Assembly: GCA_964535455.1 (NCBI GenBank) | Contig: CAZHTZ010000001.1 | Coordinates: 1 to 64,000, forward strand | Direction of reading: 5' to 3' | From: SSF26 sp964535455 | Lineage (GTDB): Bacteria > Chloroflexota > Anaerolineae > J102 | Length of the DNA: 64,000 nt | Part shown: piece after piece, positions 31,814 to 39,440 of the stretch | Numbering within the stretch: position 1 is the first letter of the stretch | Layout of the letters: every line of letters begins with the position of its first letter | Translations under genes and position numbers: made by a program | The notes under the pieces: generated by a model | Databases searched by the model: none | Told to the model about the DNA's origin: nothing | The model's input: the letters and a program-made list of their open reading frames with translations, nothing else

Positions 31814-33640
31814 ATGGACGACTACGCGAATCCGGATGCTTTTTTCTCGTCATTGCGCGATGATGATCCCCCGGGGATAGTCGATCACTCACCCGCTGGC
31901 AATGATGCCTATCTTTCGGCGCTGCGCCACACGGGTCCTGCCGATGAGACGGCCCGCCACCTGGGCCAGGTAGTCGCGGGCGCCCTGAGCAGCGGGCTGG
32001 ACGTACGGCTGGACCGTGACCGCGCCCTCGAGGACCTGGCCGTGGGCCGGTACGTCGTGATTCGCGTGGGGCAACGGCTGTTCTTCGGCATGATCACCGA
32101 CATCACGCTCGACAGCACCAATCCCGCCTTCGAGAAGACGCCGCCCGACCTGTCTAGCGAGTTCTTGCGTCAGGTCTATCTGGGCACCAGCACCTTCGGT
32201 CTGGTTCACGTCACGCCGATGCTGCTTCTCAACCTGGATGACTTGAAACCGAAGCCGGTCAAGACCATTCCCGGCCACTATGCCGACGTCTCCGCGGCGT
32301 CGCCCGAAGAAGTGGGCTACGTCTTCGGCGAGGAAGGCAGCCGCAAGGATGCCGATGGCAAGACCGCCACCTACTTTCATGTCGGCGAGCCGCTGGACAT
32401 GGAGGATGTCAAGATCACGCTGAACCTGAACCGGCTCGTGGAGCGCTCGTCGGCGGTGTTCGGCAAGTCGGGCACCGGCAAGACCTTCCTCAGCCGGATG
32501 TTGCTGGCAGGCGTGATCGAACAGGACGTGGCCGTCAACCTGGTCTTCGACATGCACAACGAGTACGGCTGGGAGGGTGCGTCCGAAGGCGCCACCACCA
32601 AGGTGAAGGGGTTGAAGCAGTTGTTCCCCGGCCGGGTCGTCATTGCCACGCTGGACGACGAAAGCAGCCGCCGGCGCCAGTCGAACCCGGACTTCACCGT
32701 CACCCTGGGCTATGAGCACATCGAGCCGGAGGACGTGGAGATGCTGGCGGGCGTCTGGAACCTGAGCGAGGCGCAGGTCGGGGCTCTGGCGGTGATGCGG
32801 CGTCGCATGGGGCCCACCTGGTTGAAGAACTTCATGGAAGACGGCTGGGTGGACGCCTACCGGAGCGAAGACGAGGAAAGCGGCAAGGTATTGATGGGCA
32901 TCAAGGCCCTGGCCGATGACCTGGGCCAGCCGATGCAAACCCTGGACGCCTTGCGCCGCCGCTTCGAGAAACTACGTCGCTACGCCTTCATTCAGGAGGG
33001 TGCGGAAGACGCTGTGGGCCGCATTGTCCAGCACCTGCAGGCAGGAAAGCACGTCGTCCTGGAGTTCGGGCGCTATGGCAGCGACCTCGATGCCTACCTT
33101 CTGGTCGCCAACTTCCTGACCCGGCGCATTCATCAGAGCTATGTGAAGTCGAAGGAGGCGGCCCTGGGTGAGAAGAGCCGGGAGCCGCGGCCCCTGGTCA
33201 TCACCATCGAGGAAGCGCACAAGTTCCTGGAACCGGCCATCGCCGCCCAGACCATTTTCGGCACCATCGCCCGCGAGCTGCGCAAGTACAATGTCACGCT
33301 GTTCATTGTCGACCAGCGCCCCAGCGGCATCGACTCCGAGGTGATGTCGCAGATCGGCACCCGCGTCACCCTCCTGCTGGACAACGAGGAAGATATCCGG
33401 GCTGTATTCATGGGCGTCAGCGGCGGGGCTGAGCTGCGCCAGGTGCTGGCGCGGCTGGAGAGCAAGGAACAGGCCCTCATCCTTGGCCATGCCGTTCCCA
33501 TGCCTGTCGTGATCAAGACGCGACCCTATGACCTGGACTTCTACAAAGCCGTAGGTTATGTGGACGACGACGAGCTGCAGGCGCGCCTGCAGCAGAACAC
33601 CGCCGAGATACGCGGTCGCCAACGAAACCGGTTGGAGTAG
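31814..33640 (+). CDS. herA: HerA DNA translocase/helicase
   Basis: 608 residues. N-terminal HAS barrel (about 70-110, L-A-V-G-R-Y-V-V-I-R-V-G-Q-R-L-F-F-G-M-I), then the FtsK/HerA motor: Walker A G-K-S-G-T-G-K-T-F (about 217-225), L-V-F-D-M-H-N-E-Y-G near 245, and Walker B L-V-I-T-I-E-E-A-H-K-F near 465. Downstream I-V-D-Q-R-P-S-G-I-D matches HerA motif III. HerA forms a hexameric ring that drives NurA along DNA (known). The ATG at 31814 is the first that keeps the whole barrel; an acidic 45-residue lead precedes it. Followed by mre11 with a 5-base gap. Confidence 0.93.
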   Translation: MDDYANPDAFFSSLRDDDPPGIVDHSPAGNDAYLSALRHTGPADETARHLGQVVAGALSSGLDVRLDRDRALEDLAVGRYVVIRVGQRLFFGMITDITLDSTNPAFEKTPPDLSSEFLRQVYLGTSTFGLVHVTPMLLLNLDDLKPKPVKTIPGHYADVSAASPEEVGYVFGEEGSRKDADGKTATYFHVGEPLDMEDVKITLNLNRLVERSSAVFGKSGTGKTFLSRMLLAGVIEQDVAVNLVFDMHNEYGWEGASEGATTKVKGLKQLFPGRVVIATLDDESSRRRQSNPDFTVTLGYEHIEPEDVEMLAGVWNLSEAQVGALAVMRRRMGPTWLKNFMEDGWVDAYRSEDEESGKVLMGIKALADDLGQPMQTLDALRRRFEKLRRYAFIQEGAEDAVGRIVQHLQAGKHVVLEFGRYGSDLDAYLLVANFLTRRIHQSYVKSKEAALGEKSREPRPLVITIEEAHKFLEPAIAAQTIFGTIARELRKYNVTLFIVDQRPSGIDSEVMSQIGTRVTLLLDNEEDIRAVFMGVSGGAELRQVLARLESKEQALILGHAVPMPVVIKTRPYDLDFYKAVGYVDDDELQARLQQNTAEIRGRQRNRLE

Positions 33641-33645
33641 CAGCC

Positions 33646-34902
33646 ATGCCCCCTATCCGCCTTCTGCACTTCGCCGATCTGCACATCGGCATGGAACGCC
33701 ACGGTCGCGTGGACCCTGCGACCGGCCTGAACAGCCGGGTGATGGACTTCCTCCGCCGCCTGTCGGACCTCGTCCAGTTTGCCATCGCCCGTGAAGTCGA
33801 CCTGGTCATTTTTGCCGGCGATGCCTACAAAAACCGTGACCCCAACTCCACCTACCGCCGCGAGTTCTCCTGGCGGATCAAGGAATTGGCCGACAGGGGC
33901 GTCCCCGTGGTCCTGGTGCCGGGCAACCACGATCTGCCGGCAGTGGCGTCACGCGCCTCCTCCATCGAGGCCTTTGCCACGTTGCAGGTCCCCAATGTCT
34001 ACGTGCTGGAACGCGAAGAGCTGGTGCAGTTGACCGCCCGGCGCGGCCAGCCGGTGCAGATCGCAGCCGCGCCCTATCCGTTCACCTCCGAGCTGGTCGC
34101 CCAGGAAGCGTACCGCGGGACCAGCCTCGATGCCCTCGACCGGCTCGTGAGCGACAAGATGGCGGAGAACATTCGGGCGCTGGCGCAGCAGGCGCGGCAG
34201 CAGGCAGAGACGCCCGCCATCCTGGTGGGGCACTTTTCGGTGGATGGCGCCGAACTCGGCTCGGAACGCGGCATCATGATCGGCCGGGATGTGAGCGTGC
34301 CGCGCTCGACGCTGGTCGATCCGGCCTGGGACTACGTCGCCCTGGGACACATCCATCGCTACCAGGACTTGAACGCAGGCGCTCAGCCACCCGTGGTCTA
34401 CAGCGGCAGCGTGGAGCGCATCGACTTCGGCGAGGAGAAGGAGCCCAAGGGTTGGGTGCTGGCCGAAGTCGAACGCGGCCACACGACCTATCAGTTCATT
34501 CCCGGCTTTGAGCGCGAGGCCCGGCGTTTTGTCACCATCGACTGCGATGTGCGCGATGCCTCTGATCCAACCGCCGCCGTGCTCGCTGCCATCCGCAAGC
34601 GCGAGGTGCAGGACGCCATCGTGCGCGTCCGGCTGCGCCTGCGTTCCGACCAGGATCCTCTGGTGAAGGAACGCGACCTGCGCGCCGCTCTGGTCGAGGC
34701 CTACGACGTGGCGGCCATTATCAAAGAGATCGACTGGGTTGTGCGCACCCGTTTGGGTGACGTGAACGTGGAGGCCCTGACTCCGTTAGAACTGCTGTCC
34801 CGCTATTTTCAGGTGTCCAATGTGCCCGCAGACCAGGCCGAAGCTCTGTTGCGGGACGCCAGGACCCTTGTCAGTGACGTGAACTCCCGGGACACAGCCT
34901 GA
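33646..34902 (+). CDS. sbcD: Mre11/SbcD-type DNA exonuclease
   Basis: 418 residues. All five phosphodiesterase motifs are visible: D-L-H-I-G (about 10-14), F-A-G-D-A-Y-K (about 57), P-G-N-H-D (about 91), G-H-F-S (about 195) and G-H-I-H-R (about 232). The C-terminal 130 residues match an SbcD capping/dimer region. Mre11/SbcD is a manganese nuclease acting with the Rad50/SbcC ATPase on DNA ends. No rad50/sbcC gene follows: the next gene is a protease on the other strand. Its place as last gene of nurA-X-herA-mre11 resembles archaeal end-resection operons. Confidence 0.93.
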   Translation: MPPIRLLHFADLHIGMERHGRVDPATGLNSRVMDFLRRLSDLVQFAIAREVDLVIFAGDAYKNRDPNSTYRREFSWRIKELADRGVPVVLVPGNHDLPAVASRASSIEAFATLQVPNVYVLEREELVQLTARRGQPVQIAAAPYPFTSELVAQEAYRGTSLDALDRLVSDKMAENIRALAQQARQQAETPAILVGHFSVDGAELGSERGIMIGRDVSVPRSTLVDPAWDYVALGHIHRYQDLNAGAQPPVVYSGSVERIDFGEEKEPKGWVLAEVERGHTTYQFIPGFEREARRFVTIDCDVRDASDPTAAVLAAIRKREVQDAIVRVRLRLRSDQDPLVKERDLRAALVEAYDVAAIIKEIDWVVRTRLGDVNVEALTPLELLSRYFQVSNVPADQAEALLRDARTLVSDVNSRDTA

Positions 34903-34919
34903 CGCATCTGCGAACAGCG

Positions 34920-34953
34920 ATGCGCCCCTGCTCGGCGTGGAACAGGGGCGCAT
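34920..34953. terminator. Hairpin between convergent mre11 and subtilase genes
   Basis: Perfect 11-bp arms ATGCGCCCCTG (34920-34930) and CAGGGGCGCAT (34943-34953), 12-base loop. It lies in the 61-base gap between convergent genes and could end both transcripts, though no T-run follows on either side. Confidence 0.5.
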
Positions 34954-34963
34954 GGAAGACGGG

Positions 34964-36253
34964 TCAGAACAGATGGAAGGCGAGCAACAACGTGAGCACG
35001 CAGCCGCCGGGCGTCGGCGGTGGCTTGGGTGGCGGTGTGGGTGTCGGCTCGGGCGGTGGCGTAGGCGTAGGTGTCGGCTCGGGCGGCGGTGGGGGGGGCG
35101 AGGGTGGCGTGTGGACCGCCTGCCAGGCGGCATAGACGTCGCCGCGGCCCGTGCCCTGGCTGTTGGCGTCGAGGCCCAGGTCCACCGCCGTCGCCATCAA
35201 GCGTTCCTTGATTTGAGCAGGGGTCAGGCTGGCGTTGGCCGCCAGGAGCAGGGCTGCGACGCCACTGGCATGGGGTGTGGCCATGCTCGTCCCCGAAAGC
35301 TCGACGTAGTTGGTATCCACGACGCGGCCCAGGGAGGTGCCGGCCGCACGCGCCGAGATGATCTTGGCGCCGGGGAAGACGACGTCGGGCTTCACCCGTC
35401 CATCTTCGGTCGGCCCGCGCGATGAGAAACTGGCGATCGTGTCCTCATCTGTACTGGCGCCGATGGTGATCACTTCACGGGCGCAGCCGGGCGAACCCAC
35501 GGTGTGAGAATCGGGACCGAGGTTGCCGGCGGCGACCATGACGCAGACGCCCTCAGCTACAACCGCATCGCACGCCTCCGAGAGCGCATCGGTGCCGTCG
35601 CAGGAACCATCGCTGCCCAGGCTCAGGTTGACGATGGCAACACCCTGGTCAAGGACCCACTCCAGTCCGGCGATGACGTTGCTGGTACGCCCGTTGCCCT
35701 GGTCGTCGAGCACCTTGGCGATGTAGAGATCGGCGGCGGGCGCAATGCCCCGATAGCTGCCTCCACTCATCGCACCGGAGCCGGCGATAATCCCGGCGAC
35801 GTGCGTGCCGTGCCCATTGCCATCCTGGGCGCTGCCCTTGCCTGTGAAGTCCTGTGAAGCCCGGACGCCCTCTTTCAAGTCGGTGTGGTTCAGGTCACAG
35901 CCTGTGTCGACGATGCCGACCTTGACGCCTGCCCCTTCATCGCCGTTGCTCCACACGCGCGGGGCCCCGATGAGTGGAGCCGAACGGTCGAGCAGGGTGT
36001 GCACGGGCAGATCTTCCCAAATGCGCTCGATGGCTGGATGATCCGCCATCGCCAGGATGTCTGCGCGCGTGCCTTCCGTCGCCACCGCCGAAATGGTCCG
36101 GTAGGTCAGGTAGGGCGTAAACGCCATCGGCAGGCCCTGGGGGCTCACCTCGTCTTGGGCACGACGGTAGCGCACGATCACAGGGATCGTTTGGCTGGCA
36201 TCAGCTTCCCGCATGGTGCGGCGCAGGTCGGGGTGGATCTTGGCGAGGCTCAT
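34964..36253 (-). CDS. Subtilisin-like serine protease (S8) with proline-rich tail
   Basis: 429 residues. An I9-like prodomain occupies about 20-88. The catalytic domain contains Asp116 in V-G-I-V-D-T-G, His148 in G-H-G-T-H-V-A-G, Asn244 in A-A-G-N and Ser323 in G-T-S-M-A-T-P-H. Residues about 385-412 are Pro/Thr repeats (P-T-P-T-P), followed by G-G-C-V-L-T-L-L-L-A-F-H-L-F, a short hydrophobic end that may anchor it. There is no signal peptide at the N-terminus, so location is unclear. The ATG at 36253 has GAGGAAG 6 bases upstream, overlapping the stop of the small gene in front (11-base gap), so translation is probably coupled. Confidence 0.92.
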   Translation of the reverse strand: MSLAKIHPDLRRTMREADASQTIPVIVRYRRAQDEVSPQGLPMAFTPYLTYRTISAVATEGTRADILAMADHPAIERIWEDLPVHTLLDRSAPLIGAPRVWSNGDEGAGVKVGIVDTGCDLNHTDLKEGVRASQDFTGKGSAQDGNGHGTHVAGIIAGSGAMSGGSYRGIAPAADLYIAKVLDDQGNGRTSNVIAGLEWVLDQGVAIVNLSLGSDGSCDGTDALSEACDAVVAEGVCVMVAAGNLGPDSHTVGSPGCAREVITIGASTDEDTIASFSSRGPTEDGRVKPDVVFPGAKIISARAAGTSLGRVVDTNYVELSGTSMATPHASGVAALLLAANASLTPAQIKERLMATAVDLGLDANSQGTGRGDVYAAWQAVHTPPSPPPPPPEPTPTPTPPPEPTPTPPPKPPPTPGGCVLTLLLAFHLF

Positions 36254-36264
36254 AGCGAACTTCC

Positions 36265-36537
36265 TCAGTGCAGGGTGTGCACGGGTTGATCCGGCTCGAT
36301 GCGCACGACCCAACTGGCGCTGGCGAGTCCGAGCAGATCGGCGGCGCGTCCTTGTACGGCCAGACCGCGGACGAAGCGCAGGCGTCGCCTGATGACCAAA
36401 CCGGCGGCCTCGGCTTCGGCCTCGTGGTCTGGTTCCAGGCGATCGCAACGCACGATGGCGGCGATATCGGCGTCAGGCTCGGCCTGGAGCGCTTCTAGAA
36501 AGGCGCGGCTGAACTTGGCATTAAGGTCGGAAGCCAT
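36265..36537 (-). CDS. Stand-alone subtilase propeptide-like protein
   Basis: 90 residues. Its last 40 residues align without gaps of note to the prodomain of the protease encoded directly downstream: R-A-A-D-L-L-G-L-A-x-x-x-x-V-x-R-I-x-x-D-x-P-V-H-T-L against T-R-A-D-I-L-A-M-A-x-x-x-x-I-x-R-I-W-E-D-L-P-V-H-T-L. The first half (D-I-A-A-I-V-R-C-D, A-A-G-L-V-I-R-R-R) fits the I9 inhibitor fold. I9 domains act as folding chaperones and inhibitors (family knowledge). As a separate product it could inhibit or assist the protease in trans. No ribosome binding site is visible ahead of the ATG at 36537; no signal peptide. Confidence 0.75.
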   Translation of the reverse strand: MASDLNAKFSRAFLEALQAEPDADIAAIVRCDRLEPDHEAEAEAAGLVIRRRLRFVRGLAVQGRAADLLGLASASWVVRIEPDQPVHTLH

Positions 36538-36751
36538 TGGTCAATAGACAAGCCCAAAGACACAAACAGGTAGGAAAGACGATAGGAATCTTACTTCAGG
36601 GGTGGGAGGCTGTCAACCGCTTTTGAATCGGCGAATTGGGTACTGGGTCTTCTTGCGCCTTTGGTGGCTCTTTGTTAACCTAGGCGGGCAGGTAACGTCC
36701 TGTTGTGACCGCGTTTGATGCCAGATTCGTCTGTTTTCAGGAGGTAGGCTT

Positions 36752-38134
36752 ATGCGGGTAGCAGCCATGATCATGGCGGGAGGCGAGGGGTCGCGGCTGA
36801 CGGTGCTGTCTGAGCATCGCGCCAAGCCATCGGTGCCCTTTGCTGGCAAGTACCGCATCATTGACTTCACCCTGTCCAACTGCGTCAATTCCCATATCTT
36901 CGATGTCGCCATTCTCACCCAGTACCGGCCGCACTCACTCAACCAACACATTGGCAGCGGCAAACCCTGGGATCTGGACCGGCTGCGGGGTGGGGTGCGC
37001 CTGCTCCAGCCCTATCAGGCGCGCGGATCGCAGGACTGGTATCAGGGCACGGCGGATGCCGTCCTCCAGAACCATGACTATCTTCTCAGGCATGATGCCG
37101 ATCGCATCCTGATCCTTTCCGGCGACCACATCTATAAGATGGACTACCGGCAGATGATCGCCTTTCACGAGGAGAAAGGCGCCGATCTGACGGTGGGGGT
37201 GATGAATGTGCCGCTGGAAGAGACAGACCGCTTTGGCATCATGACGACCAACAAGGCGAATCGCGTGACGGAGTTCCACGAGAAGCCGAAGCTGCGTGAC
37301 AAGGGAACGCTCGCCAGCATGGGCATCTACGTGTTCAATGTAGACACGCTCATCGAGCGTCTCCAGGAGGGGCACAAACGCGAGCCTAACCTTGATTTCG
37401 GCAAGCACGTCATCCCCACCATGATCGGTGAAGACAAAGTCTATGCCTACCAGTTCGAAGGCTACTGGGTGGATGTCGGGACGGTGGAGGCCTACTGGCG
37501 GACCTCGCTGGAGCTGTGCGATCCCAAGAGCCCTCTCAACCTGTGGGACACGAGCTGGCCGATTCGGACGCGCAGCCAGGAACGACCGCCGGTGAAGTGC
37601 AGTGCTCAGGGCAGGATCGTTCACTCCCTGGTAAGCAATGGCTGCACGATCCACGGTTATGTCGAAAACTCCGTGCTGTCACCGGGCGTCTTCGTGTCAC
37701 CTGGGGCGATCGTGCGTGATTCCGTCGTCATGAACGATACGTGGATCGGACCGGGGGCGGTCGTCGATCGCGCGGTGGTAGACAAGTCGGTGGTTGTCGG
37801 TCCGGGTGTCCAGTTGGGATATGGCGATGACATGCACCCCAACTATGAGCATCCGGATTGGCTGGATGTGGGCATCACGGTCGTCGGCAAAGGTGCGTAC
37901 ATCGCCGCCAATGTCACCATCGGTCGCAACGTACTCATCCATTCGGATGTGGACGATGACGCCTTTGCCGGTCTGCCCGGGAACGTCGTGCCAAGCGGCG
38001 CCACCGTCCAACCGGGGCGCGTGCTTCTGCCGCCCGAGGCGCCTGTCAAATCTGTGACAGAGTCGCCGGTGGTGGTTCACGAGCCCCCTGCCGTAGCCAG
38101 CGCCACCGAAAAGACGAAGGAGAAGCCAGCATGA
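36752..38134 (+). CDS. glgC: Glucose-1-phosphate adenylyltransferase (catalytic)
   Basis: 460 residues. N-terminal nucleotidyltransferase with the intact signature M-A-G-G-E-G-S-R-L-x-x-L-x-x-x-R-A-K-P-S-V-P, the catalytic G-D-H-I-Y-K-M-D-Y near residue 127 and F-H-E-K-P-K near 178. The C-terminal left-handed beta helix (about 290-415) has the usual hexapeptide-like repeats. A Pro/Val/Glu-rich tail of about 40 residues extends beyond the normal end. It makes ADP-glucose for glycogen synthesis. Strong ribosome binding site AGGAGG 7 bases ahead. Its stop overlaps the next gene as ATGA, pointing to equal synthesis of both chains. Confidence 0.95.
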   Translation: MRVAAMIMAGGEGSRLTVLSEHRAKPSVPFAGKYRIIDFTLSNCVNSHIFDVAILTQYRPHSLNQHIGSGKPWDLDRLRGGVRLLQPYQARGSQDWYQGTADAVLQNHDYLLRHDADRILILSGDHIYKMDYRQMIAFHEEKGADLTVGVMNVPLEETDRFGIMTTNKANRVTEFHEKPKLRDKGTLASMGIYVFNVDTLIERLQEGHKREPNLDFGKHVIPTMIGEDKVYAYQFEGYWVDVGTVEAYWRTSLELCDPKSPLNLWDTSWPIRTRSQERPPVKCSAQGRIVHSLVSNGCTIHGYVENSVLSPGVFVSPGAIVRDSVVMNDTWIGPGAVVDRAVVDKSVVVGPGVQLGYGDDMHPNYEHPDWLDVGITVVGKGAYIAANVTIGRNVLIHSDVDDDAFAGLPGNVVPSGATVQPGRVLLPPEAPVKSVTESPVVVHEPPAVASATEKTKEKPA

Positions 38135-39381
38135 GCACGCTCGCCCTGATCCTGGCAGGCGGCGCCGGCCCTGACCTGCACGTGTTGACGGCCAATCGTT
38201 CTGACGCCGCCGTTCCCTTTGGCGGCAAGTACCGCGTCATCGACTTTGCCCTCTCCAACTGCGTTAACTCTAACATCTTCAACGTGTCGGTGCTGACGCA
38301 GTACATGCCGCGCTCACTCAACGAGCACATCCGCGCGGGCAAGCCCTGGGATCTTGACCGTGATGACGGTGGGGTGCGCCTTTTGCACCCTTACCAGGCC
38401 ACTACTGACGGCCTGGGCAGATGGGAACAGGGGTCCAGCGACGCCATCCGCTTCAATCTCGATGTGGTGCGGGAGAGCCGCGCCGAACACATCGTGGTGC
38501 TGGCCGGCAACCACATCTACAAGATGAATTACCAGCCCATGATCGAGTTCCACCAATCTCGACGGGCTGATGTGACCGTGGGCGTGCTGGCGGTGCCTGC
38601 GCACCAAACCCAGCGCTTCGGTATGGTTACGGCCGACGCCGATGGCCGCATTACGCGTTTCGAAGAGAAGCCCCGGCGCACCCGGTCAATCCTCGCCAGC
38701 ATGGGCATCTACGTCTTCAACGCTGAAGCCCTGAATGATGTCTTGTTGGGAATAGGTCAGTCCCACCGCCAACTGGGACGCGAGACGGTGCCCTGGTTTG
38801 TGAAGCACAAACGCGTCTTCGCCTATCAGTTCGAAGGCTACTGGGCGAACATCTCTACGATCCCTGCCTACTACGAAGCCAACATGGGCTTGCTGGCCGA
38901 CATCCCCGCCCTCGATCTGTCCGATCCACGCTGGGTCATCCACACTCAGTCAGAACAGCGACCACCCGTGCTGGTAGGAGCGGAAGCGCAGGTGAGCGGC
39001 AACCTGCTGTGCGATGGCGCGCTCATCGAGGGCAAAGTGGTGCGCTCGGTGCTGGGGCCGGGAGTCTACGTTGCGCCCGGCGCCGAGGTGCACGACAGCA
39101 TCATCATGAATGACACGGTGGTGGGCCCCGATGCGGTGGTGGATCGCGCCATTCTGGACAAACACGTCACCATCGGTGAAGGGGCTTTCGTTGGCCACGG
39201 TAGCGACAACACGCCCAACAGCAGCTCGCCCGGCATCCTGAACACCGGTATCACAGTGGTCGGCAAGCGCGCCAGCATCCCTGCAGATATGGTCGTGGGC
39301 CGCAACGTGATCCTGAGATCCCATGCGCGAGCAGAAGCCTTTCCGGCTGGCCAGATCGCCAGCGGCACGACCGTAGGATAG
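38131..39381 (+). CDS. GlgC paralogue, probably catalytically inactive (GlgD-like) subunit
   Basis: 416 residues, clearly homologous to the preceding GlgC along its length (K-Y-R-V-I-D-F-A-L-S-N-C-V-N-S, A-S-M-G-I-Y-V-F-N, Y-Q-F-E-G-Y-W, beta-helix tail). Key residues have changed: the signature reads A-G-G-A-G-P-D-L (Arg replaced), R-A-K-P is now R-S-D-A (Lys lost), and the catalytic G-D-H-I-Y-K-M-D-Y is G-N-H-I-Y-K-M-N-Y (both Asp to Asn). In plant large subunits and Firmicute GlgD similar losses mark regulatory subunits. ATGA overlap with glgC suggests an assembled heterotetramer. Followed by a terminator hairpin. Confidence 0.9.
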   Translation: MSTLALILAGGAGPDLHVLTANRSDAAVPFGGKYRVIDFALSNCVNSNIFNVSVLTQYMPRSLNEHIRAGKPWDLDRDDGGVRLLHPYQATTDGLGRWEQGSSDAIRFNLDVVRESRAEHIVVLAGNHIYKMNYQPMIEFHQSRRADVTVGVLAVPAHQTQRFGMVTADADGRITRFEEKPRRTRSILASMGIYVFNAEALNDVLLGIGQSHRQLGRETVPWFVKHKRVFAYQFEGYWANISTIPAYYEANMGLLADIPALDLSDPRWVIHTQSEQRPPVLVGAEAQVSGNLLCDGALIEGKVVRSVLGPGVYVAPGAEVHDSIIMNDTVVGPDAVVDRAILDKHVTIGEGAFVGHGSDNTPNSSSPGILNTGITVVGKRASIPADMVVGRNVILRSHARAEAFPAGQIASGTTVG

Positions 39382-39387
39382 ACGAGT

Positions 39388-39432
39388 CAGGGCGACGCCT
39401 CCCCACAAGGCAGGATGCGTCGCCCTGTTTCA
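39388..39432 (+). terminator. Terminator of the glg operon
   Basis: Perfect 11-bp arms CAGGGCGACGC (39388-39398) and GCGTCGCCCTG (39417-39427) followed by TTTCA; 7 bases after the stop codon of the second glg gene. The convergent secreted-protein gene ends at 39441, so it may act in both directions. Confidence 0.7.
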
Positions 39433-39440
39433 CCGGGGCG

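Noticed and set aside
34990..35110. GGGTGTCGGCTCGGGCGGTGG-like tandem repeats looking like a minisatellite
   Set aside because: They are the coding sequence of the Pro/Thr linker of the subtilase on the minus strand.
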